In this document: in pieces, positions 1 to 11,232 of the stretch
Position numbering within the stretch: position 1 is the first letter of the stretch
Layout: the number at the start of each line of letters is the position of its first letter
Assembly (NCBI GenBank): GCA_036365515.1
Contig: CM070873.1
Coordinates: forward strand, 264,258,075 to 264,322,074
Source: Torymus aiolomorphi
Lineage: Eukaryota; Arthropoda; Insecta; Hymenoptera; Torymidae
Direction of reading: 5' to 3'
Length of the DNA: 64,000 bases
The notes under the pieces: generated by a model
The model's database searches: none
What the model saw: the letters and a program-made list of their open reading frames with translations, nothing else
What the model was told of the DNA's origin: nothing
Position numbers and translations under genes: made by a program

Positions 1-899
1 TGTATATCGTTTATTCACATACTTTTTTATTATCTACATGTTTCTTATTAATGTTGCGTTATAAAGTATTTCTTTTGATTTCAATTATACAGTAGGAACC
101 AAGAGTTGGTTTTATAAAAAATCTGTTTGAAAAATATCCAACGATATACATATAACATTTTAACAATCTTTTTCTATACAAGAACAACAATGATTTCTCA
201 TCCTTGAAAACATGAAAACTAATATTGATTAATATTTTTTTTTTTTTACATGAGAGTGAAGGTTTCTCATTAAATTGTAACAATAAAAGAAATCAATAAA
301 ACAACATTATACAATATAATATTATATACATAATAATATTGTACGTAATAATGCATAGCTATTAAAATATTTTGAAATAATTAAAATAAATTCTCTACTA
401 GCACGCTTTGTTTCAAAATATTTTATGAAAGTCACAAAAATACAAATTGACTTTCTATTGTTTTCATGTTTTCTTTGTACTTTTATAAGTTTATATTTTC
501 GTGACAAATGATTATAGTATCACAGAGTTTATATGTATTGGCATTGACTACGTGGTATGTTAATGTAGATATTTCAGTACAAAAACTTATTAACAAACTT
601 ATCCTAAATATTGCTTCTCTAATTAACGTGGTAATTAACGTCTCGATGTATTTACGTAGAAAAACTAGTACACTCTTTTTATGCATTTCAATAATGCTTT
701 TCTTACGCTAAAACAACTTAATGTAGAAATCTATACTTAATAAAAAAATATTTATCATCAATGAATCTATAAAACAAAATGAATGAATACTTAAATAATC
801 TTTGTCCCAGATTAATTAATAACTTATAGCATTTAGGCTTTTTACAAGAGGGCGCCAAAAAATGCCTATTTATAAACGAGGTCAAAATTTGAATGTTAT
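1..899. other. AT-rich intergenic DNA downstream of the MCT gene
   Basis: No coding sequence is supported here. Short open frames exist on both strands but lack splice sites, codon bias or any recognisable motif. The part next to 900 is presumably the 3' UTR of the minus-strand transporter gene; I see no unambiguous polyadenylation signal. Confidence 0.5.
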
Positions 900-3800
900 C
901 TAAGCAACAGTATCTATCCTTTGCAGTTGTTCGTTCTTCTTTAAGGTTCGTTTCTGAATAGGTGGTATGACAAACAACATTATTCCACTGATGGCAATCA
1001 TTATTCCAGCCACGTAAAAGCCAGGATCGTACGAACTGAATCGGTCTGATAAAAAGCCTGAAATAAAATAACGATTTACATGAAATTGGTATCAGTAAAA
1101 GAGTGCGCGTTGAGAAAATAATAAGTATTTTACCAGCAATTGGGGGTCCAAGGAACGAAGCGATTCCTTGCGACAAGAGGACGAGGCCGAAAGCATTCGT
1201 CAAGCGGTCCAGTCCCACTAAATCGACCAAACATACTGAGGTAAGACCCACGTAGGCTCCAGCCGTAAATCCATATACGGTTGCGTAAATGGCAAGCGTT
1301 ACGAAACTATGACAAAACGGGCTAAATGCAGTTGCTGAAAATAAACAAAATTTCTCTATTTTATTCTGATTTTATCGAACGGAAAATTCAACTGTAGAAA
1401 AAAATGTTACCTAGGCCACAAACAGTTAAGCATACATTATAAACAAGCAATCGATTAACCCAAGGTTTGTCAGATATGTAGCCAAGCACGATTCTTCCCG
1501 CAGTATTAGCGATTCCTATCACAGATAGTAATGTACTAGCAGTCTTTTCTTCTATTCCTTGTTGGGCGGCTTGTGGCTTTTGAAAATTAAAGAATGCTGA
1601 TTAATTTCTCTGCGTCACCTAGCAAAAATAATAATAATGCTTCTATTGTGGTTCAAAGCCCTTACCAGTAAGTAAATGTAGGGAACGTTAAAACCGATAC
1701 TCGTGCAAAAATTCGATATTGTGAAAATGATGAAGAGTGGATCTCTCAATAAGGAAAATTGCAACATTCGTTTGATGATGTTTGAGTCATCAGACTCGTC
1801 CTCACACTCTACTGTTTCGATCACCCTGTGTCCGGCCCCATTTGGAAGGCTCCTCAAGGACAATCGAAGCCGCATGTTCTCCTCGCTGTTTGTTAGCGAT
1901 TCCCTGTAAATGTTCCTCTTTTCATTTCCGCGCTCGTAAGCGTTATGTTATTAAAAACAAAAAACAAAAAAATAAAAAGAAAAATGAAAACTTACGAACG
2001 CTTGCGAATATTGTGAATACTGCTGCGCAGGAATACATCGGAGCGGTTCATTATACCACTTCCACAAGAAGTCCTTGGAAACGGCTCCCCAGATTGATTG
2101 CCATCCTTCGTAAGGAGAATCGGTTGGCTCAAAGCGAGCCGGATATTATTAGAAGCATTGTCCGGAGACTTCGCATTCGAATACTTCTTGGCTCCGACGT
2201 GACTGCCGCTCAGCCGGCGATCCAATCCTTGCTTCGACCCTTCGTTTGATGCAAATTTCGTCTCTCCGTTGTTCATCACTTCCTACAAGTTTTATCATTA
2301 TAGCACTAGCACAATTTTTCTTCTATGCTTCAATATGTCTTATAACGTTTCACGTATTAACGGACCTTTAATGGAATAGATTCGCGAGTTTTGACGGGCT
2401 CGAGGGGCCTGAACAATATTCCAAAAATGATGCAGTTCAGTACGATAGCCGAGAGTATCATCATTGCGTACTTGTAGCCGCCAAAGGTATCGATGAGGAA
2501 CTTGATGAAGGGCGCGAAGACGACTGTGCCCAAGCCTGAGCCACATACCGCTATTCCAGTAGCGAGCGATCGGTACTTCTCAAAGTAAACCGTCACACTC
2601 ACAATGGCCGGCAAATAAATTAGCCCAAATCCAAGACCTGCAAAACGCGTCGGTCAACGTCACTCAAAACCACACATGGCCCGTTCAGTGAGTATGCGTT
2701 CGAAGCTGAATAAAGCGAGGCCAAACGAAATTTCCTTATTCGCAATAATTAGGAGGTGTCTACATACGTTAGTTGATTTGACAGTAAAACGATTAACTAT
2801 TTAAACCGAACTCACTTTCCATTCATTTGTTTTGGTATCGTATGGTGCATTCCTTGACATCGATTAATGAATTAAACAGAATCAATTAAGTGTGTTTTTT
2901 TTTTCAATGAATGTCATTATTTTTTTTACTCCGTGGAAAAATGTCAATATATTTAGAATTGGAAAATTTTTAGCATTTTTAAATTTATACAAATTGCTGA
3001 TTATTATCGATAACATTGCGTAATTTTTCATGCTAAAAGAGCCACGCAAAAGAAAATAGAGGGCTAAACAATTGATCGAACAATAAATTTTTGTGGAAAA
3101 TGACATAATAATGTTGAATTCTAACATTAAATTGACATTGAATAAAGTAACTAATTAAGCTTACCTCCCACTTATATCCTTCGCTGCTCGCTTTTCAGCA
3201 GCGAACGAGAATGCATGTTAAAATTCGAACGATAACAAGAGAAGGATAATAGAGCGAAGCACCAATAAAGTTTTTTTTATCTTGAGAACGTTACGCACCT
3301 GTTCCGATGCCAGCAGTAAAGTACAGCATGATGATGCTTTCGGCCCATACACTAGCCAAAAGGCAACCACTCGCTAATATCGAGCCGGCGATTGTCACCA
3401 CGCGGCAGCCGAATTTGTTTACGAAAAAACTCGAAATCGGACCTGCAAATAACACACACGTTCAAGATTAATATATCTTTACAAAAAACTTCCTGCAATA
3501 TGTTAATTGTATATAAGTTGAAAACGAACCAGAACAGTATGTAACTCCGACAAGTAGCGATGCGATCCATGATGCTGCTTGATTTGTTGACTGGAAAGAC
3601 TTCATAAAGTCCATATGAAAAACTCCGTAAGAATATGTAACTCCATCCGCTGTAAAACAATGTCATAGTTTATTGCTTTCTGATTATTTATAGCCGATTT
3701 ATTACTAATTGCAAAATCTTAACAAACTTAATTATTGTCAGTGTTCTCATCGAGCAATTAATGTGTGAATTTGTATTGTTATTTTGAAAGTATCCTCGAA

Positions 3801-6800
3801 CCCGAAACATAATAGAGTATACATTTATTTTACCCCGGGAAAAAATGATTTATATATGGCCCATATATCGACGGCTGAGCGGAACAAGGTCGTATCTCAG
3901 CGCGTGGATGAAGAACGTCGCATCTCACCGCGCGGATGAAGAACCTCATATCTCACCACGCGGATGAAGAACATCGTATCTCACAGCGCGGATGAAGAAC
4001 GTCGTATCTCGGCGCTCTTGTGGCCAGTACACGGCCAGTATTCGGCAAGATACGACGTTCTTCGTCCGCGCGCTGAGATATGATGTTCTTCGTCCGCGCG
4101 CCGAGATGCGACCATGTTCCGCTCAGCCATCGATATACTCATGTGTAAAAATCTGCATGAACATATATAACCATACGTGATTATATATGACCATATTTGA
4201 TAATATATGGATTTTGTCTCTATATATAAAAATACATGTTTGTATATAAGCAATATATGGTCACGCACACACACGCACGCACACACACACACACACACAC
4301 ACACGCACGCGCACACGCACGCACGCACACAGAGGCATATTCATATATGAGCATGTATCATCATACAGAACTATATATATAAGCATGTATGGTTATATAT
4401 CCCTATGCAAGATTTTTATATATGCGTATATGTGGCCATAAATAAATCATTTTTGCCCGGGACGTTGGATAGCAAACGAAGTGCATGTGGAATTTAAGTA
4501 AAACACATATTTTATGTAAATTCAATAAACTGGTTTTAAATTTTCTGCTTTTTATAAAGTTAAATCAAGCTATTTAATTAGCCTCTTCCTATACCTGAAA
4601 CATTATGTTAACTAAATTGTGTCTTTTTTCCGGTGCATTATTTTTTTTACCTTCGAATATTTTTTGTTCGGTAAACCCGATCTCCCCGTGTATCTATCGA
4701 TAATACCGCTTCACCTAAACTTATCGGTTGGTTTCAATTGTAATCTCGAAACGATAAGCTCGAACACGAAAAATCTGGTATTGTATCTTTGCATTCCATA
4801 CTTCGATAGGATTGTTCGGACCACCAGTTGAACGATTTGAGGAAGCCATGTGATCGACGGAAAAACACGCAAGATTTATGGAATAGTACTGAAACATTTC
4901 CTTATTTCTCGATATAATAATCGATATGTTATACATTTTACAAGGGAAAGATTGTTGGGAAAAGTTTTTGACCGAAGTAGTTATAACGAATTTTCTCATC
5001 TTTGATTATTTTGATTAAGTTACTTAGTTATCTCAGTAAACAAAACTCAATTATGAAATGATAATCTGATAATTGATATTTATAAAGATCAGTCATAAGT
5101 ATCAGCAGTTAAGAATTATATATTTTCAAGATGTATTGGGATTTTTTAGATGAATGTTCAGTAGGAATTTCTTTTTATTTAAATAAATTATAAATTAAAA
5201 GAGTAGCAGATGATATTTTAATGAAAATGAAATTATAATTAACCCTTTCGTACCGAGACCCCTTTCCCGAGGAAAAAGTGACTTTTTTTTTGTATACTAT
5301 AATTGTGGAGGCTTTAACTAAGATCAATCGACAGTTTTTTTTCTCCAAAAGTGTCGATAAGTACTATTTTCCAAGTGGGTCCTGGAGGACCCATACAACC
5401 CATACCCGCCAATAGAATTATTTTATTGAACTCGGATAGTAATAAATTCTTAGTACGTTGTCTCATTAACAAGATCCATCACTCAAAATAAAAAAAAAAA
5501 TAACCATTAACAATTTTTTTATTCTAAAATAAATCATTTAAGATCCGAATTTTCGTCAAATCCCAATTTTGATTGCCGAGCCCTTTTTTAATGTACTAAA
5601 CGAAACGGAAGAAAACAAAAAAATTTAATTTTAATGGCCAGAGGGGCTTCCCCTTGAATAAGAGAACACGACTAAATAAGTAGATTTAAAAAATTAGTTA
5701 ATTTCAGATTTCTACAGTTGTTGAACGAAGTGGATCCTACAGGACCCATACGGTACGAAAGGGTTAAAATATTGTAATTTTATTTATTTAGAACGTGATT
5801 GTATTCAATGAAAAAGTTATTAATTATTTAGTAATCACTGGAAAATGGTTTAATACAATGTACAAAGAGGTTTTGTTTAAAATTTCGTGAAGAAATGTCT
5901 TTGATTACGGTAAGTTTATTTCTAAATAAGTACATAAACATATGTGCAACGATTCGTTTGTGCAGACGATGAGTAAACTTAGGATATAAACGAGCAAGCA
6001 GGCATTCGTCAAGTTTTTCTCGGTTTGTGTATGCCGTTGCACATCGACGATATGTGATGATTCAGCGCTCGACTTTCTGCATTCTGGTGACAATGAGGGC
6101 AAACCGAAAAGAACTTTTTTCCCTTTCGCCTTCGTAGCTGTCGGATTCGTTATCGCAGCCACTTTTGCACACGAAAGCCCGGCGATTCGACGACAGGAAG
6201 ATGTTATTTAATAAAGTTGAGTAACTTTACGTGACATAATTTTGCTTGCCTGCGCAGCCTGTCTTTAACTACTTATCTCCAATACTCATTCTCCGCGTGC
6301 TTACCGAATTTCACGAGAAAAACAACAAGTCTTTTTCCTTTTACAATCGTAAATTCCTGTCCGATTTAATCAACTTGCACTTTACGCATACTTATTATTC
6401 AATTAATTTAACGTAAAGCCGCTGGAAGTATATATATTTTCGAGACAGAAGCAGCGGGGTGAATTGAAGATTGCTCGATTGAAGGGGAAAATGAAATGCG
6501 TGTTGTGCCTCGGTATCGCGTTTCGTGAGGCGCTCTATCCTCGCGACGACGACGAGCTATTTGGCCGTCTACCAGCTCGCGGGATCTCTATTACGCATTT
6601 TCTCACACCTATAGGCCGCCACGCAGTAGACGCGATGAGGCTTGCTTGGCGAGAGCGGCGAGCGTCTCCCTGTCCTGTCATTCTACTACCTATACTGCGT
6701 CCCCCGAGTTCCGCGTGGCTGTCGAATAGGAGGCAAATATTGACTTTTTCATCTAGACTGTGGCCTTTATTTTCATTTATTTGAGCCGCATATGGCGGCG

Positions 6801-8667
6801 CAAGCACGCTGACCGTCTAATCTATTTACACAGCTCGCGTGCACGCGCGCAGCTAACGTTTGGGGAATGTTAATGGTTTATTTTTATGAGAGCACTGCAC
6901 ACACGCGTGCGCGCGTGCGCGCTTCACAATTCTAATGCCGTTAGGAAGATGAAGAGTGGCGGTCTTGTATTTAATTAAACGACTAAAACTTCTTTTATCA
7001 AGCAGTTAATAAAAATGAATGCTCCGACGAGTCTGGGAAGTATTTGGGACAAAGAGGTACCCGCATGCCACGGCGCGATAGACTTTGCCTTACATGGCGT
7101 GTTATACGCGCGATGGAGGCCAGCGATAACGCGCAGCGGGCTGAGCGAAGCCTCGCATATTCCCGACATGAGGAGAAAAAAGCCAGAGCTGGGAGGAAAA
7201 GCCGCGAGGGAGAATGAGGGAAAAGCAAAGTGCAATAAAAATAGAAAAGACGGAATGCAAGGAGAGGTATAGAGGTGCAGGAAAGTGTCTCTTTCTCTTG
7301 GATGGCGCGCGACACGTGTCTTTTCGTCGTCTGCTATCTTTCTCTCTCTGCACCAAGCTTATGCGCATTATAAATAGAGAGTCTCGAGCGCAACTTCGCG
7401 GCATTCACGAGTCACTCTTTATACTTTACGCTACACGCGCGGGCATCTTCGTCACAGGAAACCAGCTATCGCGCGGCAATTTGTTCGCCGCGGGATCGAT
7501 ATGACCAAACGATCTCTCCTCCTTCTCTATACACGCCTCTCTTGCCTCTCTTTTGTATATGTAATCCCTCTCTCTCTCTCGTTTACTATTCGGATTCCTC
7601 CTAACTGTGCCGGAATTAATAAAAAGATTTTATAATAAAGCCGAAATGTGTATTCTCTCCTTTAAATTTTAAGACGCTTCTGTGGGAAAGTGATCCGTGG
7701 CAGCTGTTGCTCTACGCATACACTTTTTTCAAGAGCTTATCGTGTTGATTGTCTTACACATTCCATTCCATTCGATATAGATTAATTGATCAAATTAATT
7801 ACGCCGATATGATGTAGATCTGCTGATATAACATATATTTAGTACATAAGATTTTAATTAATTTAATTTCATAACTCATCGACGTTCATCATTATTTATA
7901 CTAGACTAGAACGTATTTCAACTAGTGCCAAATGTAATTACAGCACTTGCACACTCTATACTAAACTTTGACATACCTATAGGTAAATCTGGGCGTCTTA
8001 TTTTTTTCTTTCCGCCAATATACTTTTAAAAGCTTTTAACTACTCTGGTAAAGACTTTTTTATCTCTCATTATCTATTTCCAGCTTTTATACAGTATGCG
8101 CATCGTTTCGGTAGCACAAGATAGGTGCTTTATTAATTTTATGTGATTGAGCAGCGATAAAATATTTGAATTCTTTAAGAATCGAAGCTGTATATATATA
8201 TCTACATACGTATTGGTAGAAGTGTCATTGAGACAATAATAATAGCGATATTTTGACAAATGTGCCAAAGTATTTATTGAATGAAGGACCTTGTGCTGTT
8301 TTTTTCTAAATGACTCGTTATAAGATTGCTAATGCAGTACTTATCCTCAACCGAGTGTTTTAAGTTGCATTAGCAAGTGATGGCGAGAAGGATTGATTTA
8401 ATTGGCTGAAATTAATAAGAATGAGGCGGGAGCGACTGCATTGAATTGCAAATGTCAGCTGGCTGGCCGCGTCGATATAGGATAAAAATGAGGATGAAAA
8501 TCGTACTCACTTATGACGTGCACCATGAAGGAGGCGAAGACGACGACCCATCCCCAGCCGCCGTCGGGCGGGGGCGACGGCACCGGCTCGTTCTTCGGCC
8601 GCGCGGAGTCCGCGCGCGAGCCGCTCTGGGCGGCCGGCTTGCCGTTCTTCTCGGGCATGTGCGTCAT
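900..8667 (-). CDS. Monocarboxylate transporter-like protein (SLC16 family), 9 coding exons
   Basis: Predicted plasma-membrane transporter of the major facilitator superfamily, SLC16 branch, which in known members moves monocarboxylates or related solutes, often with protons; the substrate here is unknown. Coding exons, in transcript order: 8667-8511, 3649-3530, 3442-3299, 2637-2366, 2282-1996, 1903-1666, 1576-1411, 1334-1134, 1057-900 (1743 nt, 580 aa), all with GT-AG introns and continuous phase. The N-terminus holds the family signature DGGWGWVV just before TM1, followed by HVITDGVTYSYGVF. The second signature YFEKYRSLATGIAVCGSGLG lies in exon 4, and the TM8-type AGRIVLGYISD in exon 7. A long hydrophilic loop rich in Ser/Asn (exons 5 and 6) separates the two six-helix halves, as usual in the family. 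The start is taken at the Met about 33 residues before DGGWGW; the frame stays open further upstream. Intron 1 is 4.9 kb and full of repeats. The exact SLC16 subfamily is not resolved. Confidence 0.9.
3834..4461. mobile_element. TIR element (CCCGGG ends) in MCT intron 1
   Basis: Both ends carry the inverted motif CCCGGG(A/C)AAAAATGATTTAT followed by a copy of TATGGCC-like sequence. The body is non-coding: a GC-rich tandem block, AT-rich tracts of ATATATGG type and a (CA)n microsatellite at about 4262-4332. There is no transposase, so this is a non-autonomous, MITE-like element inside the first coding intron of the transporter gene. Confidence 0.65.
3885..4115. repeat. Tandem and inverted ~30-bp repeat units
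   Basis: Four or so direct copies of a unit of the form GCGCGGATGAAGAACGTCG-TATCTCAC run from about 3885 to 4015, followed by two copies in inverted orientation (about 4045-4110) around a short spacer. The block can therefore fold into a GC-rich hairpin. It sits at the core of the CCCGGG-ended element. Confidence 0.7.
5243..5763. mobile_element. TTAA-flanked MITE in MCT intron 1
   Basis: A 521-bp element starts CCCTTTCGTACCG and ends CGGTACGAAAGGG, with TTAA directly on both sides (5239-5242 and 5764-5767), the target duplication typical of piggyBac-type transposition. Subterminal inverted copies of a GGACCCATAC motif are also visible (about 5386 and 5735). No coding capacity. Confidence 0.8.
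6420..7600. other. GC-richer segment of MCT intron 1 without a supported gene
   Basis: This stretch is richer in CpG and simple CG or CT runs (for example around 6840-6935) than its surroundings, which leaves long accidental open frames on both strands. None shows splice sites linking to other exons or a recognisable domain. It could contain an enhancer or an alternative first exon of the transporter gene, but nothing in the sequence decides this. Confidence 0.3.
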
Positions 8668-9170
8668 CGTCGGCGGCCGAACCGAAAAGAGCTGCTCGCC
8701 GGTCAGCCAGGGGTGATTGTCCTCGCGCGAGAAGGCACGCGGTGAGATGGCAGCGGGGGAGGCCGGCGTCGCGGCGCTCACTGGCCGCGGTCGAGGAGAC
8801 GGGGCGCCGTCGAGGACTGCTGGGGGGAGCGGCTCCTGTCCACTCTCATAGCCAGACGGAGCGCGGCTCACTCGCGTCCGACTGCTGCGCGGGGCCGTGC
8901 GTGTCTGGCGCGCCGATAGCCCGGCCTGCCCGACCTGCCCGGCATCGATAAGGCGCCGCGGCGGGCACAATTAGCCGGCGGCGGAGGGGGCCGAGAGCTG
9001 CGAGTGCGGCGATGCGCGCGGCGCGGCTCTCCTGGCGCGACTGCCGCCGGGGCGCGTGCAGAGGCCTCTGATGCCTCCTCGCGCGGCAGCTGCAGCTGCG
9101 CCTAGCCGCCGCGGAACCCTTTCGGCCTCCTTCCTCTATGCGGCATTTCCGATCCTGCAATGCACATTAA
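8668..9170 (-). other. CpG-rich 5' region of the MCT gene
   Basis: Directly upstream of the proposed start codon, about 500 bp is strongly CpG-rich, unlike the AT-rich flanks. The reading frame of the first coding exon stays open up to about 8970, so an earlier ATG is formally possible, but that peptide is low-complexity Ala/Arg/Pro and the family normally has a short N-terminus. I read the stretch as 5' UTR and/or promoter-proximal sequence. No TATA box or clear splice acceptor could be placed. Confidence 0.4.
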
Positions 9171-10137
9171 TCCGTTAATTTTATTCCTATCTCATCTCTC
9201 CTCACTGATACTGCGCTTATCTGCGCTTTTCAAAATGTTCTGCCGTCTGCGTCGCGCCGCTCCCTATGTGACCGATAACGAGATATTCGTGACGATTAGG
9301 GGCGCGTGTCCCAGATAAGAAACCATCATTTTTATCATGTATACGTGGTTACTCTGTCCTAAACTAGTCTTGCTATTCTTCAATGATTTATTGACGGCTA
9401 CAAAGAGCGCGCAAAATAAGATAACATTTTACTAGACAGCTGTGTAGGCATGAAGATTATTAATTTCCACGTTCTCAAGACTCTAATTTATAACGGCGTG
9501 AACAACAGCCGAGCATTATCTACATAATTGAACACGTGGCTTTTTATTAAATAAAGATAATTTTATTCATTCATTCTTATCGCACTTTCTTACACATACA
9601 AAGAAGAGCGTTAAAGGAGGTACTTGAATTGCTACTTGAGTGGCAGAAAAAATCCTACAAAGACTTCTAATAAGGATTAATTTTCATTAAATTAGACGAT
9701 CTTTAGCTTATTATTTAATACACATCGATAATTGCTTTCTAAGAAAACTCCTCTTGAAGTACATGAAATGCGAGTACAAGGCTAAACTGCCCATTACGCG
9801 ATTATACGAAAATCAATGATAAGAAATCAGTAATGATGTAAAAGGTAAAACAATTAATCGCGGAATAAGGACTAGTACTGAAAAGATTACAGTGGCGATC
9901 TCTTGATTAAAAAAGAGACAATTTTTTCGTTTTTTTTTTTTTTTTTTTTTTTTAATACAAAATTTTAAATTTTTACTTTCTTCTCACACTATCTTTTTGG
10001 TCTAATCGATCTTAACTTTATAAAAAATTGTATTTAAAACTGATTTATTTCATATATATATAATGACTTTTATCTTAAAAAGAACTGTTTTTCCACGATC
10101 TGGATGATATTATATAGGCGTAATAAATTATCTCATA

Positions 10138-10998
10138 CACGGAGAAAAATGTTATAATAAATTTTATTATAAAATGTGAAAAAAATTACTATATTTTATA
10201 GGAACGCTGTGACATATCGAAATTATAATAATTTTTGCTACACAACATAGTAATTTTTATGGCTGACTAAATTTCAAAAAATTAATTTTTTTTTATTTTT
10301 TGAACTATTTTTGCATTTTAATAGAATACTTAATGTGAAAATAATAAATTTAAAATTAGAAATAATTTTTTTTTTTTGACGACGGTTGGGATTGATCCTG
10401 GAACCCTCAGCATGGTAATTGGACGCGCTAATCACTTACCCAAGTAGGATTCTTGAGTACAAAATTTTGGAACTGACATATGTCAAACCCCTGATTACAA
10501 AATCTCTTAAATGATAATATTGAATAACTACAATTACATAAAAAATACTCATCATCAATGTACATAATAAAAAATAAAATGATTGAATCGAGATTTTCAA
10601 AGTTTTGTTTACTTAAAAGCAAGGCCAAGTGAAATTGCAATGGAGTACATAACCTCAACTAGACCATGTGCACGACTTGACGTACGCAGAAAGTACTATA
10701 GTTGTGGCAATGTTTACTATATTGGATAACAAAATTTCTTATGACGGGTGGCTAAAATTAAAAGAATATATTTCAAATTTTACTATATCGCAGTTTTTGC
10801 TATGTTGTATAGCAATTTTTCTTTTATGTCGTAATACTTTTTAACCAACACTGTAATAAAAATTACTAAAAATGTTGTAATTATTCATATAGTTATAACA
10901 AAAATGCAGCATACAGTGGAAATGTCACACTTTTTCTACACTATATAGTAATTTTTATTATACTTATAATAAAATTTACTATAACATTTTTCTCCGTG
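10138..10998. mobile_element. TA-flanked MITE with CACGGAGAAAAAT ends
   Basis: An 861-bp element begins CACGGAGAAAAATG and ends CATTTTTCTCCGTG, and the inverted similarity continues inward through ATAATAAATTTTATTATA-like sequence. TA lies immediately outside each end, as for Tc1/mariner-type insertion. The inside is AT-rich and non-coding apart from a tRNA-like remnant at about 10380-10446. Ends of the same kind (CACGGA-AAAA) bound the larger element at 52061-54239. Confidence 0.75.
10380..10446 (-). repeat. tRNA-derived fragment (SINE-like or tRNA pseudogene)
   Basis: On the minus strand the sequence reads like a degraded tRNA. An A-box-like stretch (GTAAGTGATTAGCGCG) is followed about 35 nt later by a B-box-like GGTTCCAGGATCAATCC and then CAACC. 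Arm pairing is too weak for a working tRNA gene, and it lies inside a MITE. A tRNA-derived SINE head is the most likely reading. Confidence 0.35.
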
Positions 10999-11076
10999 TA
11001 AACATTAAATTAAGCTGATGAATTTGAGCTACTGCTAAATGTTTGATTTAACTACTATGAAAAATTACATATACTG

Positions 11077-11232
11077 TTAAAAATTGCATTAAATTTAATG
11101 TACCATACTGGAAGTAAATAATTTACATTTTAAAAACAAAAAATAAATTTAATGCAGAATTAACTTAATTTTAATGTTCTTTTAGAAAGATTTACTTCCA
11201 GTACTATACATTAAATTTAATGCAATTTTTAA
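11077..11232. repeat. Short palindromic MITE-like hairpin
   Basis: The sequence TTAAAAATTGCATTAAATTTAATGTA is closely matched by its inverted copy about 120 bp later, and inner segments (ACTGGAAGTAAAT and its complement) also pair. The result is a long imperfect AT-rich hairpin without coding capacity. Confidence 0.6.

Noticed and set aside
3885..4115. Possible CRISPR-like array of ~30-bp repeats
   Set aside because: Repeats are adjacent without unique spacers and lie within a eukaryotic transposon; a minisatellite explains them.
8455..8970. 171-codon frame extending the MCT N-terminus upstream
   Set aside because: The upstream part is low-complexity Arg/Ala/Pro from CpG-rich DNA. The family normally has a short N-terminus before DGGWGW, and the frame also runs past a good splice donor at 8511.
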